Positions 24,431 to 32,721 of a DNA stretch of 39,996 nt are shown piece after piece. Made by a program: the position numbers and the translations under genes. The notes below the pieces were generated by a model. The model searched no databases and was not told the DNA's origin. It worked only from the letters and a program-made list of their open reading frames with translations. Source of the DNA: Bacillota bacterium. Lineage in GTDB: Bacteria; Bacillota; Clostridia; Oscillospirales; Ruminococcaceae. Where the stretch lies: assembly GCA_023396215.1 (NCBI GenBank), contig JAEWWW010000042.1, positions 1 to 39,996 of the forward strand, in the 5' to 3' direction. Numbering within the stretch: the stretch's first letter is position 1; each line of letters opens with the position of its first letter.

Positions 24431-24952
24431 ATGTGGTTTAACTTCGGCAAGAAAAAGGATGTTCAGTCTGCCCAACCGGCGCAGCCTGTAGCAATAAATG
24501 AACCAGAGCAAACCGCACACCAGATACTGACCCTTGAAAGCATTAAAATCGGCCAACCCAGCGTAAGCAAGGAGAACGCCATCCGCATAGCGGGCCAGAT
24601 ACTGGTGGATAGAGGCTGCGTGATGGAAGGCTACATAGACGCCATGCTGGAGCGTGAGCAGGTGGTGACCACCTATCTGGGCGAGGGTGTAGCCATCCCC
24701 CACGGTGTGGGCTCGGCCAAGGACATGATTTTAAAAAGCGGCGTTTCGGTGGTGCAGTTCCCCCAGGGGGTATGCTTTGGCGGCGAAGAGGATGTGGCCC
24801 ATTTGGTCATCGGCATTGCCGGGGCCAACGGCGAGCACCTGAGCATCATCAGCAACCTGGCAAAGGCGATGCAGGATGCGGATGCCTTCAGGGCGCTGTT
24901 CAGCACTGAAAATCCCGAACAGATTTTGCACCAGTTGACCAGCAAAATGTAA
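24431..24952 (+). CDS. mtlF: PTS EIIA component, mannitol/fructose type
   Basis: Cytoplasmic phosphocarrier that takes phosphate from HPr and passes it to EIIB. 173 residues. The phosphorylated histidine is His91 in GEGVAIPHG. The usual EIIA fold begins near residue 32 (ILTLESIKIGQ). The first ~30 residues are an extra, Gln/Pro-rich segment with a basic start (FGKKK), not present in standard MtlF of about 145 residues. The start is uncertain: the ATG at 24431 lies ten bases after AAAGG, while the ATG at 24422 abuts it. It is the first gene of the operon. Confidence 0.88.
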   Translation: MWFNFGKKKDVQSAQPAQPVAINEPEQTAHQILTLESIKIGQPSVSKENAIRIAGQILVDRGCVMEGYIDAMLEREQVVTTYLGEGVAIPHGVGSAKDMILKSGVSVVQFPQGVCFGGEEDVAHLVIGIAGANGEHLSIISNLAKAMQDADAFRALFSTENPEQILHQLTSKM

Positions 24953-24960
24953 ACGGCCCT

Positions 24961-25084
24961 TAAGGCAACACCGCACAGTGCACGGCTACCGCCTTAAGCA
25001 CCCTGTCGCTTGCGGATTTTCCGTAATCCTTTACAAAAATCCGTCGGTGCGCCAGAGCACTTAGCATTATGCGGTATTGCCTAA
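24961..25084. repeat. MITE-like or structured RNA element with inverted termini
   Basis: TAAGGCAACACCGCA (24961-24975) and TGCGGTATTGCCTAA (25070-25084) are inverted copies matching at 13 of 15 positions. Inside, CGGATTTT and AAAATCCG form a second perfect 8-bp stem. The ~124-base unit fills the gap between the EIIA and HPr genes and has no coding potential. It could be a small non-autonomous mobile element or a processed RNA structure. Confidence 0.65.
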
Positions 25085-25119
25085 AAAATAAAACAGCGGG
25101 TAATAAGGAGGCAGATGAA

Positions 25120-25386
25120 ATGCAAACCAAAACCTTTCAGGTGACCAACGAAGGAGGGCTTCACGCCCGGCCGGCCGCAGTGCTTGTAAGCCTCGCAAAG
25201 GGCTTCAAGTCACAGCTCACCATCTCCTGCGGCGAAAACTCTGCCCCTTTGAAAAACCCTATCGGCCTGCTTTCCCTTGGCATTTCTCAGGGCTCGGCTG
25301 TTGCCGTCACTGCCGACGGGCAGGACGAGGAAGCCGCTCTCGAGCGCATCGGCCTCTTCTTTGAAGAGGAGCTGAAATCTCTGTAA
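25120..25386 (+). CDS. HPr-family phosphocarrier without the regulatory serine
   Basis: 88-residue PTS phosphocarrier. His15 (GGLHARPAA) accepts phosphate from enzyme I and passes it to EIIA. At position 46, where HPr of Gram-positive bacteria carries the serine used by HPr kinase, there is Asn (LKNPIGLLSLG instead of LKSIMGVMSLG). It should therefore work in transport but not in CcpA-type catabolite signalling. ATG behind AAGGAGG. Its position inside the operon suggests a dedicated carrier rather than the general HPr of the cell. Confidence 0.93.
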   Translation: MQTKTFQVTNEGGLHARPAAVLVSLAKGFKSQLTISCGENSAPLKNPIGLLSLGISQGSAVAVTADGQDEEAALERIGLFFEEELKSL

Positions 25387-25420
25387 GGTTCTCTCCCCCC
25401 TTTGTTTCTTTTGGTTAGAC

Positions 25421-25454
25421 AGCAACGCTCATTCTAGACAGGGCGGTTGCTTTT
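25421..25454 (+). terminator. Possible attenuator between HPr and EIICB genes
   Basis: AGCAAC (25421-25426) pairs with GTTGCT (25446-25451), followed by TTTT. The stem is short, so termination is probably partial. Confidence 0.4.
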
Positions 25455-25491
25455 AACAGTTAAACATTATATATTTTGAGGAGGAGTCACA

Positions 25492-26880
25492 ATGAGTGCT
25501 GTTACCGCCACTAAGGCACCGGAGAAAGCTTCCGGCAAGCAAAAGATTCAACAGTTCGGCAGATTCCTGAGCGGCATGGTTATGCCTAATATCGGCGCAT
25601 TTATCGCCTGGGGCCTTATCACCGCCCTGTTCATCCCCACAGGCTGGACCCCCAATGAGACGCTGGCCACGCTGGTTGGCCCGATGATTTCCTTCCTGTT
25701 GCCCCTGCTGATCGGTTATACCGGCGGTCGTACTGTCGGCGGGCAGCGCGGCGGCGTGGTGGGCGCACTGGCCACCATCGGTGTTATCGTCGGTGCGGAC
25801 ATCCCGATGTTCCTCGGCGCTATGATTATGGGCCCTCTGGGCGGCTGGGTCATCAAGAAGTTTGACAACGCTGTTAAGGGCAAAATTCCCGCCGGCTTTG
25901 AGATGCTGGTCGACAATTTCTCCGCCGGTATCCTCGGCGGCGCTCTGACCCTGCTGGCCTTTGGCGCCATCGGCCCCGCTGTTGAGGCTCTCAACGTGGT
26001 CATCCGTACAGGCGTAAACGCCATCGTGAACGCCGGCCTGCTGCCTCTGGCTTCCCTGTTCATCGAGCCGGGTAAGATTTTGTTCCTCAACAACGCCATG
26101 AACCACGGCGTGCTTGGCCCTCTGGCTCTGCAGGACGCACAGGTTACCGGTCAGTCCATCTTCTTCCTGCTTGAAACCAACCCCGGCCCCGGCCTTGGCG
26201 TGCTTTGTGCCTACTGGGCATTCAGCAAGGGCACTGCCCGTCAGACAGCCCCCGGCGCCGTTATCATTCACTTCCTCGGCGGTATTCATGAAATCTATTT
26301 CCCCTACGTACTTATGAAACCCGCACTGCTTCTGGCTGTTATCGCAGGCGGCATCAGCGGCGTCTTTACCTTCAGCATCCTGAATGCTGGTCTGGTTGCC
26401 GCTCCCTCCCCCGGCAGTATCTTTGCACTGCTGCTTATGACCCCCAGAGGCGGCTTCATTAAGACCATCCTGGGTGTTGCAGTGGCTGCTGCGGTTTCCT
26501 TCCTGGTTGCCGCGGTTATCATCAAGCGTTCTCCCGATGAGGTCAGCGAAGAAGACCTGAGCAGCGCCAAAGACGCCGTGAAAGAGCTCAAGGGCGTAAA
26601 GGCTGCCAAGGTTAGCAAAATCGTTTTTGCTTGCGACGCGGGCATGGGCTCCAGCGCCATGGGCGCCAGCACCCTGCGCAACAAGCTGAAGGCCGCTGGC
26701 CTGAACATCGAAGTGGTCAACCATGCCATCGAGGATATCCCCGATGACGCCGACATTGTACTGGTGCATGAAAGCCTGGCCGACCGCGCCAAGAAAGCCG
26801 CTCCCAGAGCCGAGCTCATCACCGTGAGCAACTTTGTGAACAGCCCCGCTTATGACCAACTGGTACAGCGTCTTAAATAA
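25492..26880 (+). CDS. mtlA: PTS EIICB permease, mannitol family
   Basis: Membrane transporter that brings in a hexitol and phosphorylates it. 462 residues: EIIC (about 20-345, many hydrophobic segments, GGIHEIYFPYVLMKP motif typical of the mannitol family) and EIIB (about 372-462) with phosphorylated Cys381 in ACDAGMGSSAMG. The EIIA domain is on a separate gene in the same operon, the usual Gram-positive arrangement. ATG behind GAGGAGG. The family is mannitol-type, but the downstream enzymes raise the possibility of another hexitol. Confidence 0.94.
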   Translation: MSAVTATKAPEKASGKQKIQQFGRFLSGMVMPNIGAFIAWGLITALFIPTGWTPNETLATLVGPMISFLLPLLIGYTGGRTVGGQRGGVVGALATIGVIVGADIPMFLGAMIMGPLGGWVIKKFDNAVKGKIPAGFEMLVDNFSAGILGGALTLLAFGAIGPAVEALNVVIRTGVNAIVNAGLLPLASLFIEPGKILFLNNAMNHGVLGPLALQDAQVTGQSIFFLLETNPGPGLGVLCAYWAFSKGTARQTAPGAVIIHFLGGIHEIYFPYVLMKPALLLAVIAGGISGVFTFSILNAGLVAAPSPGSIFALLLMTPRGGFIKTILGVAVAAAVSFLVAAVIIKRSPDEVSEEDLSSAKDAVKELKGVKAAKVSKIVFACDAGMGSSAMGASTLRNKLKAAGLNIEVVNHAIEDIPDDADIVLVHESLADRAKKAAPRAELITVSNFVNSPAYDQLVQRLK

Positions 26881-26904
26881 GCCCATTCATTCCATTCTCC
26901 CTCT

Positions 26905-26940
26905 GCATACGCAACAGCAGGCTTCTGCTGTTGCGTATGC
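26905..26940 (+). terminator. Perfect 16-bp inverted repeat after mtlA
   Basis: GCATACGCAACAGCAG, a GCTT loop, then the exact inverse CTGCTGTTGCGTATGC. What follows is CAATTTC, not a T tract, so efficient termination is doubtful. It may be an mRNA-stabilising or regulatory hairpin between the transporter and regulator genes. Confidence 0.5.
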
Positions 26941-27024
26941 CAATTTCAACCCGCCGCTTGCCGGGCTGATGATGTTTCGCATTGATTTTAAGCATCATTG
27001 GCATTCAACGGGAAAGGAGGTATT

Positions 27025-29154
27025 ATGCAGGATATACGGATTAATCTGCGTGCAAAAAATATTTTGCAGAGGCTTCTCAGCGCCGTTGACTATATCACCA
27101 TTGCCGATATCGCCGGTAGTCTGGACCTTAGCGGGAGAACCATTCTGCGTGAACTGCCTGAGGCCGAACGATGGCTGAGCCTGCGGGGGGTCAAACTCGA
27201 CCGCAAGACCGGCGCCGGGCTGCGCATCAGCCTTGGCCCCGAGGAACGCCACGCCCTGCTGGCCGAGCTTTCGGCCGAGCGGGAGGATAAAATCTACACC
27301 CCGCGCGAACGGCAGCTTTTGCTGACCTTGCATCTGCTGCACAGCCGCGAGCCTGTAAAGCTTTATGCCCTGACAACCATTCTGCATGTGACCGAATCCA
27401 CCGTCAGCGCCGACCTTGACAAGGTGGAGCAGACGTTGGCACAGTTTGGCATTGCGCTGGTGCGCCGTCAGGGGGTGGGGGTTTACTGCAACGGCAGCGA
27501 GGTGGATATCCGCAAATGCCTGGTGCATCTGGTGTATGCAAACATCAGCGAACAGCGGCTTTACGACCTGCTGCGGGAGCACCGCTCGGCGGAGCACCAG
27601 CCCACCGGAACCGAAGAATTGCTGCTGCAAAGCGGCCTTATGGTGCTTATCGACCATAGCCTGATTGCAGAGCTGAAGGATTTGATTTTTCAGGCTCTTG
27701 AACGCATCGATTACCAGTTGACCGACAGCGCCGTTGTGGGGCTGATTGTGCATCTGGCGTTCTCGGTGGAACGGGTGCGCAAGGGGCATCCCATCAGCCT
27801 TGAACCCCAAATGCTGCTCGAGCTGCAAGGCTACAAGCAGTATGAGATTGCGCAGGATATCGCACAGGGGATTGCCGCCCGGTTGGACATCCGCCTGCCT
27901 CCGCAGGAGGTTGGCTATATCACCCTGCATATCCGCGGCTCACGCCGGGGGCATCCGCAGGAGGACGACCTGCCCGAATTGCCCGAAGACCCAGAGCTGG
28001 GCCGCCTCGCGGACGAGATGATTCGCATCGCCGAACGGGAATCCGGCCATGTGCTCTCGCTGGACGGCGAACTGCGCCGGGGCCTGATGAACCATCTGGC
28101 GCCGGTGGTCAGCCGCCTGCGCACCAATCTGGAGATACGCAACCCGCTGCTGGAGGAGATTAAGGCCAACTTCCCTCAACTGATGGAGATGGCCTATAGC
28201 TGCTGCCGGGTGGCCGAACGCTTTGTGGGGCTGAAGTTCCCCGAAGCCGAGGTTGCATACGTGGCGATGCATCTGGGCGCCGCCATCGGCAAAGGGCAGG
28301 TATCGCCCCGCCGCATTTACAGGGCGGTGGTGGCCTGCGCATCGGGGGTGGCAACCTCCCGCCTGCTGGCAACCCGGGTTGAGCGAACCTATGACAACAT
28401 TGACGTGACCGAAGTGACCGGGGCGCTGACCCTTGATCTGGAGCAGCTACAGAAAAAGGACGTCGACCTCATCATCTCCACCGTTGAGATTCCCGATTGC
28501 CCGCTGCCGGTGGTGGTGGTCAGTCCTCTGCTGCTGGAGGAGGACCGCCAACGCATCTCGGCGCTGATTGGCAGCCTGAAGCGGCATACCAATCTGCAGC
28601 ATCTGCCCAGTAAGAAAAACAGGGATTTTAAGGTCAAGATGCTCGACCTTAACAACTACAGCCTGGCCATTACCGAGATACTGGATAACTTTTTCTTTAT
28701 GGGCCGCTGCGAGGCCGACACGGTTGAGGGGCTTATCTGGCAGGTCAGCGGGCTCATAGAGGGCGGCCCCATCTACCATGAGCGGCTGGCCGAGGCGCTC
28801 ATGGCCCGTGAGTCGCTGGGCGGCACCTATATTGAGGAGTACCGCCTGCTGCTGCTGCACTGCCGCACCCGCGCGGTGGACCGCATGTACTTTGGGGTGG
28901 TGCAGGTGGATAAGCCGCTGAAGGGGCTGAACCGACAGACAGAGTATCAGGAGGTAGGGCCGGCCATTGTCATTTTTGCGCCTGAAAGCTGCTCCAAGTA
29001 CCTGCTGGAGGCCATCAGCTATGTCAACGGGGTGCTGGTACAGGAACCCGACCTGCTGCTCATCAGCAAAACGCAGGAGGACGCCCTTGACGGACTATGC
29101 CACATTCTTGAAGAGTTCTATCGCCAGAAACATGAAAAATATCTAACTGCATAG
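27025..29154 (+). CDS. mtlR: MtlR-type PTS-regulated transcriptional activator
   Basis: 709-residue activator whose activity is set by PTS phosphorylation. Domains in order: winged helix DNA-binding region (1-150, two HTH segments), PRD1 (about 200-312, with His243 and His302), PRD2 (about 320-425, with His357 and His416), a GatB-like EIIB domain (about 430-520) with Cys438 in VACASGVATSRL, and an EIIA-like domain (about 560-709) with the histidine in LLLHCRT. All regulatory residues seem present. ATG behind AAAGGAGG; the frame is open further upstream without another ribosome site. It probably binds the box at 24285-24306. Confidence 0.93.
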   Translation: MQDIRINLRAKNILQRLLSAVDYITIADIAGSLDLSGRTILRELPEAERWLSLRGVKLDRKTGAGLRISLGPEERHALLAELSAEREDKIYTPRERQLLLTLHLLHSREPVKLYALTTILHVTESTVSADLDKVEQTLAQFGIALVRRQGVGVYCNGSEVDIRKCLVHLVYANISEQRLYDLLREHRSAEHQPTGTEELLLQSGLMVLIDHSLIAELKDLIFQALERIDYQLTDSAVVGLIVHLAFSVERVRKGHPISLEPQMLLELQGYKQYEIAQDIAQGIAARLDIRLPPQEVGYITLHIRGSRRGHPQEDDLPELPEDPELGRLADEMIRIAERESGHVLSLDGELRRGLMNHLAPVVSRLRTNLEIRNPLLEEIKANFPQLMEMAYSCCRVAERFVGLKFPEAEVAYVAMHLGAAIGKGQVSPRRIYRAVVACASGVATSRLLATRVERTYDNIDVTEVTGALTLDLEQLQKKDVDLIISTVEIPDCPLPVVVVSPLLLEEDRQRISALIGSLKRHTNLQHLPSKKNRDFKVKMLDLNNYSLAITEILDNFFFMGRCEADTVEGLIWQVSGLIEGGPIYHERLAEALMARESLGGTYIEEYRLLLLHCRTRAVDRMYFGVVQVDKPLKGLNRQTEYQEVGPAIVIFAPESCSKYLLEAISYVNGVLVQEPDLLLISKTQEDALDGLCHILEEFYRQKHEKYLTA

Positions 29155-29189
29155 GGGCGCTACAGCCGCTCTGCAAAAAGGGGTAAAAT

Positions 29190-30128
29190 ATGATTGTCAC
29201 AGCAACCTTAAACCCGGCGGTGGATAAAACCATTGAAATTCCCGAGTTTTCCATTGACAGGGTCAACCGCGTATCCAGCCTGCGGCTGGACGCCGGCGGC
29301 AAAGGTATCAATGTTTCTAAGGTCATCGCCAGCCTGGGGGGCAACAGCATCGCCGTAGGGGCGGTGGGCGGACAAACCGGGCAGATGATTTTACTTACAC
29401 TGGAGGCCGTGGGCATCGAACACCGGTTTATCAAAATTCCCGGTGAAACCCGTACCAACCTGAAGGTCATCGACCCGGTGACCCATACCAATACCGATAT
29501 CAATGAGCCGGGTCTGTTTATTTCCTCCCGTCAGCTGGACGAACTGGAGCATACCATCTTTGACGCGCTGGGCAGCGGCGATTTGCTGGTGCTTTCGGGC
29601 AGCGTACCCAACGGGGTCAGCGTCAACATCTACGGCAGGTGGATTGCCAAGGCCCGGGAGCTGGGCATCAAGACGCTGCTGGACGCCGACCACGCGCTGC
29701 TGGCCGAAGGGGTCACGGAGGGGCCGTATCTGGTGAAGCCCAACATCCATGAGCTGGAAAGGCTCTTTGACCGCAAAGTGACCGACGCGCAGGAGGCCGC
29801 CCGGCTGGCCAGAAGCCTGATAGACCAATATGGTATCGAGGTGGTGGTGGTGTCTCTGGGGGCGGAGGGTGCGATTTTTGTCCGGAGGGAGGACTGCTGG
29901 AGAGCGCCCGCTCTGACCGTACCGGTGCGCAGCACGGTGGGCAGCGGCGACGCTGTGGTGGCGGCCCTTGCCTATGGGCTGGACAGCGGCCTGCCCTTTG
30001 AGGATATGGCCCGTTTGGCCATTGCCGCCGGCAGCGCCAGCGTCATGATGTCGGGCACTCAGGCGCCCGACCAGACCACCATTCTGATGCTTGAAAAACA
30101 GGTGGCTCTCGAGCCGCTATCATTATAA
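29190..30128 (+). CDS. PfkB-family sugar-phosphate kinase (FruK / LacC type)
   Basis: 312-residue ribokinase-fold enzyme that adds a second phosphate to a ketose phosphate: fructose 1-phosphate (FruK) or tagatose 6-phosphate (LacC). The first PfkB signature is seen at GGKGINVSKVIASLGG, and the catalytic aspartate in TVGSGDAVVAALA near the C-terminus. The N-terminal ATLNPAVDKTIEI is typical of the FruK/LacC group rather than of ribokinases. ATG behind AAGGGG, 35 bases after mtlR. The substrate depends on what the dehydrogenase encoded next makes. Confidence 0.88.
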   Translation: MIVTATLNPAVDKTIEIPEFSIDRVNRVSSLRLDAGGKGINVSKVIASLGGNSIAVGAVGGQTGQMILLTLEAVGIEHRFIKIPGETRTNLKVIDPVTHTNTDINEPGLFISSRQLDELEHTIFDALGSGDLLVLSGSVPNGVSVNIYGRWIAKARELGIKTLLDADHALLAEGVTEGPYLVKPNIHELERLFDRKVTDAQEAARLARSLIDQYGIEVVVVSLGAEGAIFVRREDCWRAPALTVPVRSTVGSGDAVVAALAYGLDSGLPFEDMARLAIAAGSASVMMSGTQAPDQTTILMLEKQVALEPLSL

Positions 30129-30148
30129 AACAGGGGGTTGATGGTAAT

Positions 30149-31408
30149 ATGAAAACAAGAGCAGTCAGACTTTATGGCAAGAAGGATTTGCGGCTGGAGG
30201 AATTTGATCTGCCGGAGATTGCCGATGATGAGATACTGGTACATATCGTTTCGGACAGCATCTGTATGTCCAGCTACAAGGCCGCTATCTTAGGCAGCGA
30301 CCATAAGCGGGTACCCAACGACATCGACGTTCACCCCATTATCATCGGGCACGAGATGGCCGGTGACATTGTGCAGGTGGGGCCCAAATGGCAGCACCAG
30401 TTTAAGCCCGGGCAGAAGTTTTCGATGCAGCCCGCGCTGAACTACAAGGGCAGCATGGATTCCCCCGGCTACTCTTACCGCTACTGCGGCGGCGCGGCCA
30501 CCTATGCCATCATGCCTCAGGAGGTAATGGAGCTTGGCTGCCTGCTGGCCTACAACGGAGAAGCTTACTATGATGCTTCGCTGGCCGAGCCGATGTCCTG
30601 CATCATCGGGGCGTTCAACGCCAGCTACCACACCTCTATGGGCAGCTATGAGCACCGCATGGGCATTCACCCCGACGGCAAGCTGGCTATCCTTGCCGGG
30701 GCGGGCCCCATGGGCCTTGGCGCCATCGACCTTGCCCTGCACGGCGACCGCAAGCCCTCGATGGTGGTGGTGACCGACATCGACCAGGCCCGTCTGGACA
30801 GAGCCGCCGAGATTTTCAACTCTGAGGTGGCGGCCGCAGCCGGAGTGGAGCTGCATTTTGTCAACACCCGCCAGCATGCAGACTCCTCGGCCTACCTGAG
30901 AGAGCTGAGCGGCGGCACCGGCTATGACGATGTTTTTGTCTTTGCCCCTGTGGCACAGGCGGTGGAGCAAGGCGACGAGATTTTAGGGCGGGACGGCTGC
31001 CTGAACTTCTTTGCGGGCCCCACCGACACCAGCTTCTCGGCAAAGTGCAACTTTTACAACGTGCATTACAACGCCACCCACATTGTGGGCACCACCGGCG
31101 GCAACACCGACGATATGCTGCAATCGCTGCGCATGACCGAGCAGGGCAAAATTAACCCGGCGGTGATGGTGACCCACATTGGCGGGCTGGATAGCGCCGC
31201 GGAGGCCACCCTCAACCTGCCCAACATCCCCGGCGGCAAAAAGCTGATTTATGCTGACATTGATATGCCGCTGGTGGATATCGCCGACTTTGAGAAGCTG
31301 GGCAAGGACGACCCCCGCTTTGCGAAGCTGGCCGAAATCACCAACGCCAACCGTGGGCTGTGGTGTGTCGAGGCGGAAAAATATCTGCTGGAGGCGTGGA
31401 CGGTGTAG
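30149..31408 (+). CDS. Zinc-type MDR dehydrogenase, L-sorbose-1-phosphate reductase-like
   Basis: 419-residue medium-chain dehydrogenase. It oxidises a hexitol phosphate or reduces a ketose phosphate with NAD(P). The N-terminal catalytic domain has a Cys39 and a GHE motif (His68, Glu69) suited to bind zinc. The Rossmann domain has GAGPMGLGAIDLAL (about 185-200), followed by VTDID, whose Asp suits NAD. Length and the long C-terminal part resemble SorE (L-sorbose-1-phosphate reductase) more than GatD or MtlD. It is the last gene of the PTS operon, where mtlD would normally be. Start ATG behind GGGGG. Confidence 0.8.
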   Translation: MKTRAVRLYGKKDLRLEEFDLPEIADDEILVHIVSDSICMSSYKAAILGSDHKRVPNDIDVHPIIIGHEMAGDIVQVGPKWQHQFKPGQKFSMQPALNYKGSMDSPGYSYRYCGGAATYAIMPQEVMELGCLLAYNGEAYYDASLAEPMSCIIGAFNASYHTSMGSYEHRMGIHPDGKLAILAGAGPMGLGAIDLALHGDRKPSMVVVTDIDQARLDRAAEIFNSEVAAAAGVELHFVNTRQHADSSAYLRELSGGTGYDDVFVFAPVAQAVEQGDEILGRDGCLNFFAGPTDTSFSAKCNFYNVHYNATHIVGTTGGNTDDMLQSLRMTEQGKINPAVMVTHIGGLDSAAEATLNLPNIPGGKKLIYADIDMPLVDIADFEKLGKDDPRFAKLAEITNANRGLWCVEAEKYLLEAWTV

Positions 31409-31494
31409 GAGCAGCGGATATGCGCTCTACCGCCCCCGTTTATAACAGCCGGCTATCCTGTGATTGCCCTCTCCCCTTTCTCCCAATGCTATAG

Positions 31495-31533
31495 GCAAAC
31501 CGGCTGTGGTAAATACCGCAGCCGGTTTGCTTT
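31495..31533. terminator. Terminator between the PTS operon and the second importer operon
   Basis: GCAAACCGGCTG, GGTAAATACC, CAGCCGGTTTGC form a long hairpin with one mismatch, then TTT. It ends the plus-strand PTS operon and can also end the converging importer operon. Confidence 0.8.
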
Positions 31534-31552
31534 GAAGGATATAGAAGGAATT

Positions 31553-32659
31553 TTAGTTGTACTTGTTGTAAAGGGCGTTCCATTTTTCGAGGATGTTGGC
31601 CTTGTTTGCCACCAGCCAGTCGATGTCGCGGGTCTTCCATGTGATGCTGTCGTAGGGCTGCAGGTAGGCGGAGTCAAACTTGGCGTTGGAGTTGGACACG
31701 CGGGTGGTGCCCAGCTCTCCGGCCCAAGCGGCCTGCGCTTCGGCGCTGGTGATATATTCTACCCAAGCGACGGCGGCGTCATGGTGACGGCAGCCTTTTA
31801 CAATGGCGGTTGCCGTTACAATGTAACCGTTGCCTTCGGGCGGGAAGATGATTTCGCAGTCGGCGGCGCCGTCACGAAGCTGGTTGGCCGCGCCGCCCTC
31901 GTAGGTCAGGCCGACCGCGTATTCGCCGTTGGTGACCGAGGTAAAGACGGTGGAGGAGCTGGAGGTGATGACCAGACCGTTGGCCAGCAGCTTATCCACG
32001 TACTCCCAGGGCTTGTCGGTATCCTGACCAAAGACGGTGAGGATGTTGGAAAGGTTGTTCCACGCCGCCGAGGCCGAGTTGGGGTCGGAGGTTACGATGA
32101 GGCCCTTGAGCTCGGGCTGGAGCAGATCCTCATAGTTCTTGACTGTTACGCCCTTCTCTTTGAGCAGGCTGTGGTTGACATAGAAGCAGCTTGGCGAAAC
32201 GATAACATAGTTGTAGTAACCGTTGTGGTTACGGGTGCCATCGATCATCTCGCTGTCGTGGCTGGACATGTAGTTCTCAAAAATGGCCGCATGGGAATCG
32301 CCGTCGCCGGCGTTGAGGCCGCTAAACATGACGTCCGCCTGGGGAGATCCGGCTTCGGCCTTGATACGGGAGGCCAGCTCACCGGCCGAGCCGTAGACCA
32401 CCTCTACCTCACAGTCGGGGTAGAGCTTGGCGAAGCCTTCCAGCAAAATCTCCATGCTGGCGTCGGGCTCGGCGGTGTAGATAACCAGGCTTTTGCCGAT
32501 ATCCACCTTCTCGGGGGCGCTCTCGGGAGCGTCGGTGCCGGGGTTTGGCTGCGGCGCGGGGGCTGGGGCGCTGTTACCGCCGCAGGCGGCTGCCGTGAAC
32601 ACCAGAAGCAGAGCCAGTGCAAGGGAAAAAAGTCTTTGACCTGTGGTTGCCTTTTTCAT
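31553..32659 (-). CDS. Substrate-binding lipoprotein of the second ABC importer (AfuA-like)
   Basis: 368 residues. The lipobox FTAAACGG gives Cys26, followed by a Pro/Ala linker. The mature domain is a ferric-type extracellular binding protein (SLVIYTAEPDASMEILLEGF, YGSAGELASRIKAEAG). The segment GEYAVGLTYEGGAANQL is nearly repeated in the operon's other binding protein. The family includes AfuA, a sugar-phosphate binder once labelled ferric. Start ATG with AGGAGAG upstream; the reading frame is open further upstream but outside any ribosome site. Last gene of its operon. I favour a phosphorylated organic ligand, which is inference. Confidence 0.88.
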   Translation of the reverse strand: MKKATTGQRLFSLALALLLVFTAAACGGNSAPAPAPQPNPGTDAPESAPEKVDIGKSLVIYTAEPDASMEILLEGFAKLYPDCEVEVVYGSAGELASRIKAEAGSPQADVMFSGLNAGDGDSHAAIFENYMSSHDSEMIDGTRNHNGYYNYVIVSPSCFYVNHSLLKEKGVTVKNYEDLLQPELKGLIVTSDPNSASAAWNNLSNILTVFGQDTDKPWEYVDKLLANGLVITSSSSTVFTSVTNGEYAVGLTYEGGAANQLRDGAADCEIIFPPEGNGYIVTATAIVKGCRHHDAAVAWVEYITSAEAQAAWAGELGTTRVSNSNAKFDSAYLQPYDSITWKTRDIDWLVANKANILEKWNALYNKYN

Positions 32660-32721
32660 TTCTTCTCTCCTATCTTCAATCACTATGGATAACAGGCCGG
32701 GCCTGTAAAACCATTCCAAGG

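Noticed and set aside
24244..24441. A small gene before the PTS EIIA gene
   Set aside because: The frame runs over the operator, the -35 and -10 elements and the leader, has no ribosome site, and encodes nothing recognisable.
26905..26940. Phage or integron attachment site
   Set aside because: A perfect inverted repeat alone is not enough. No integrase, recombinase or second copy is present in the window.
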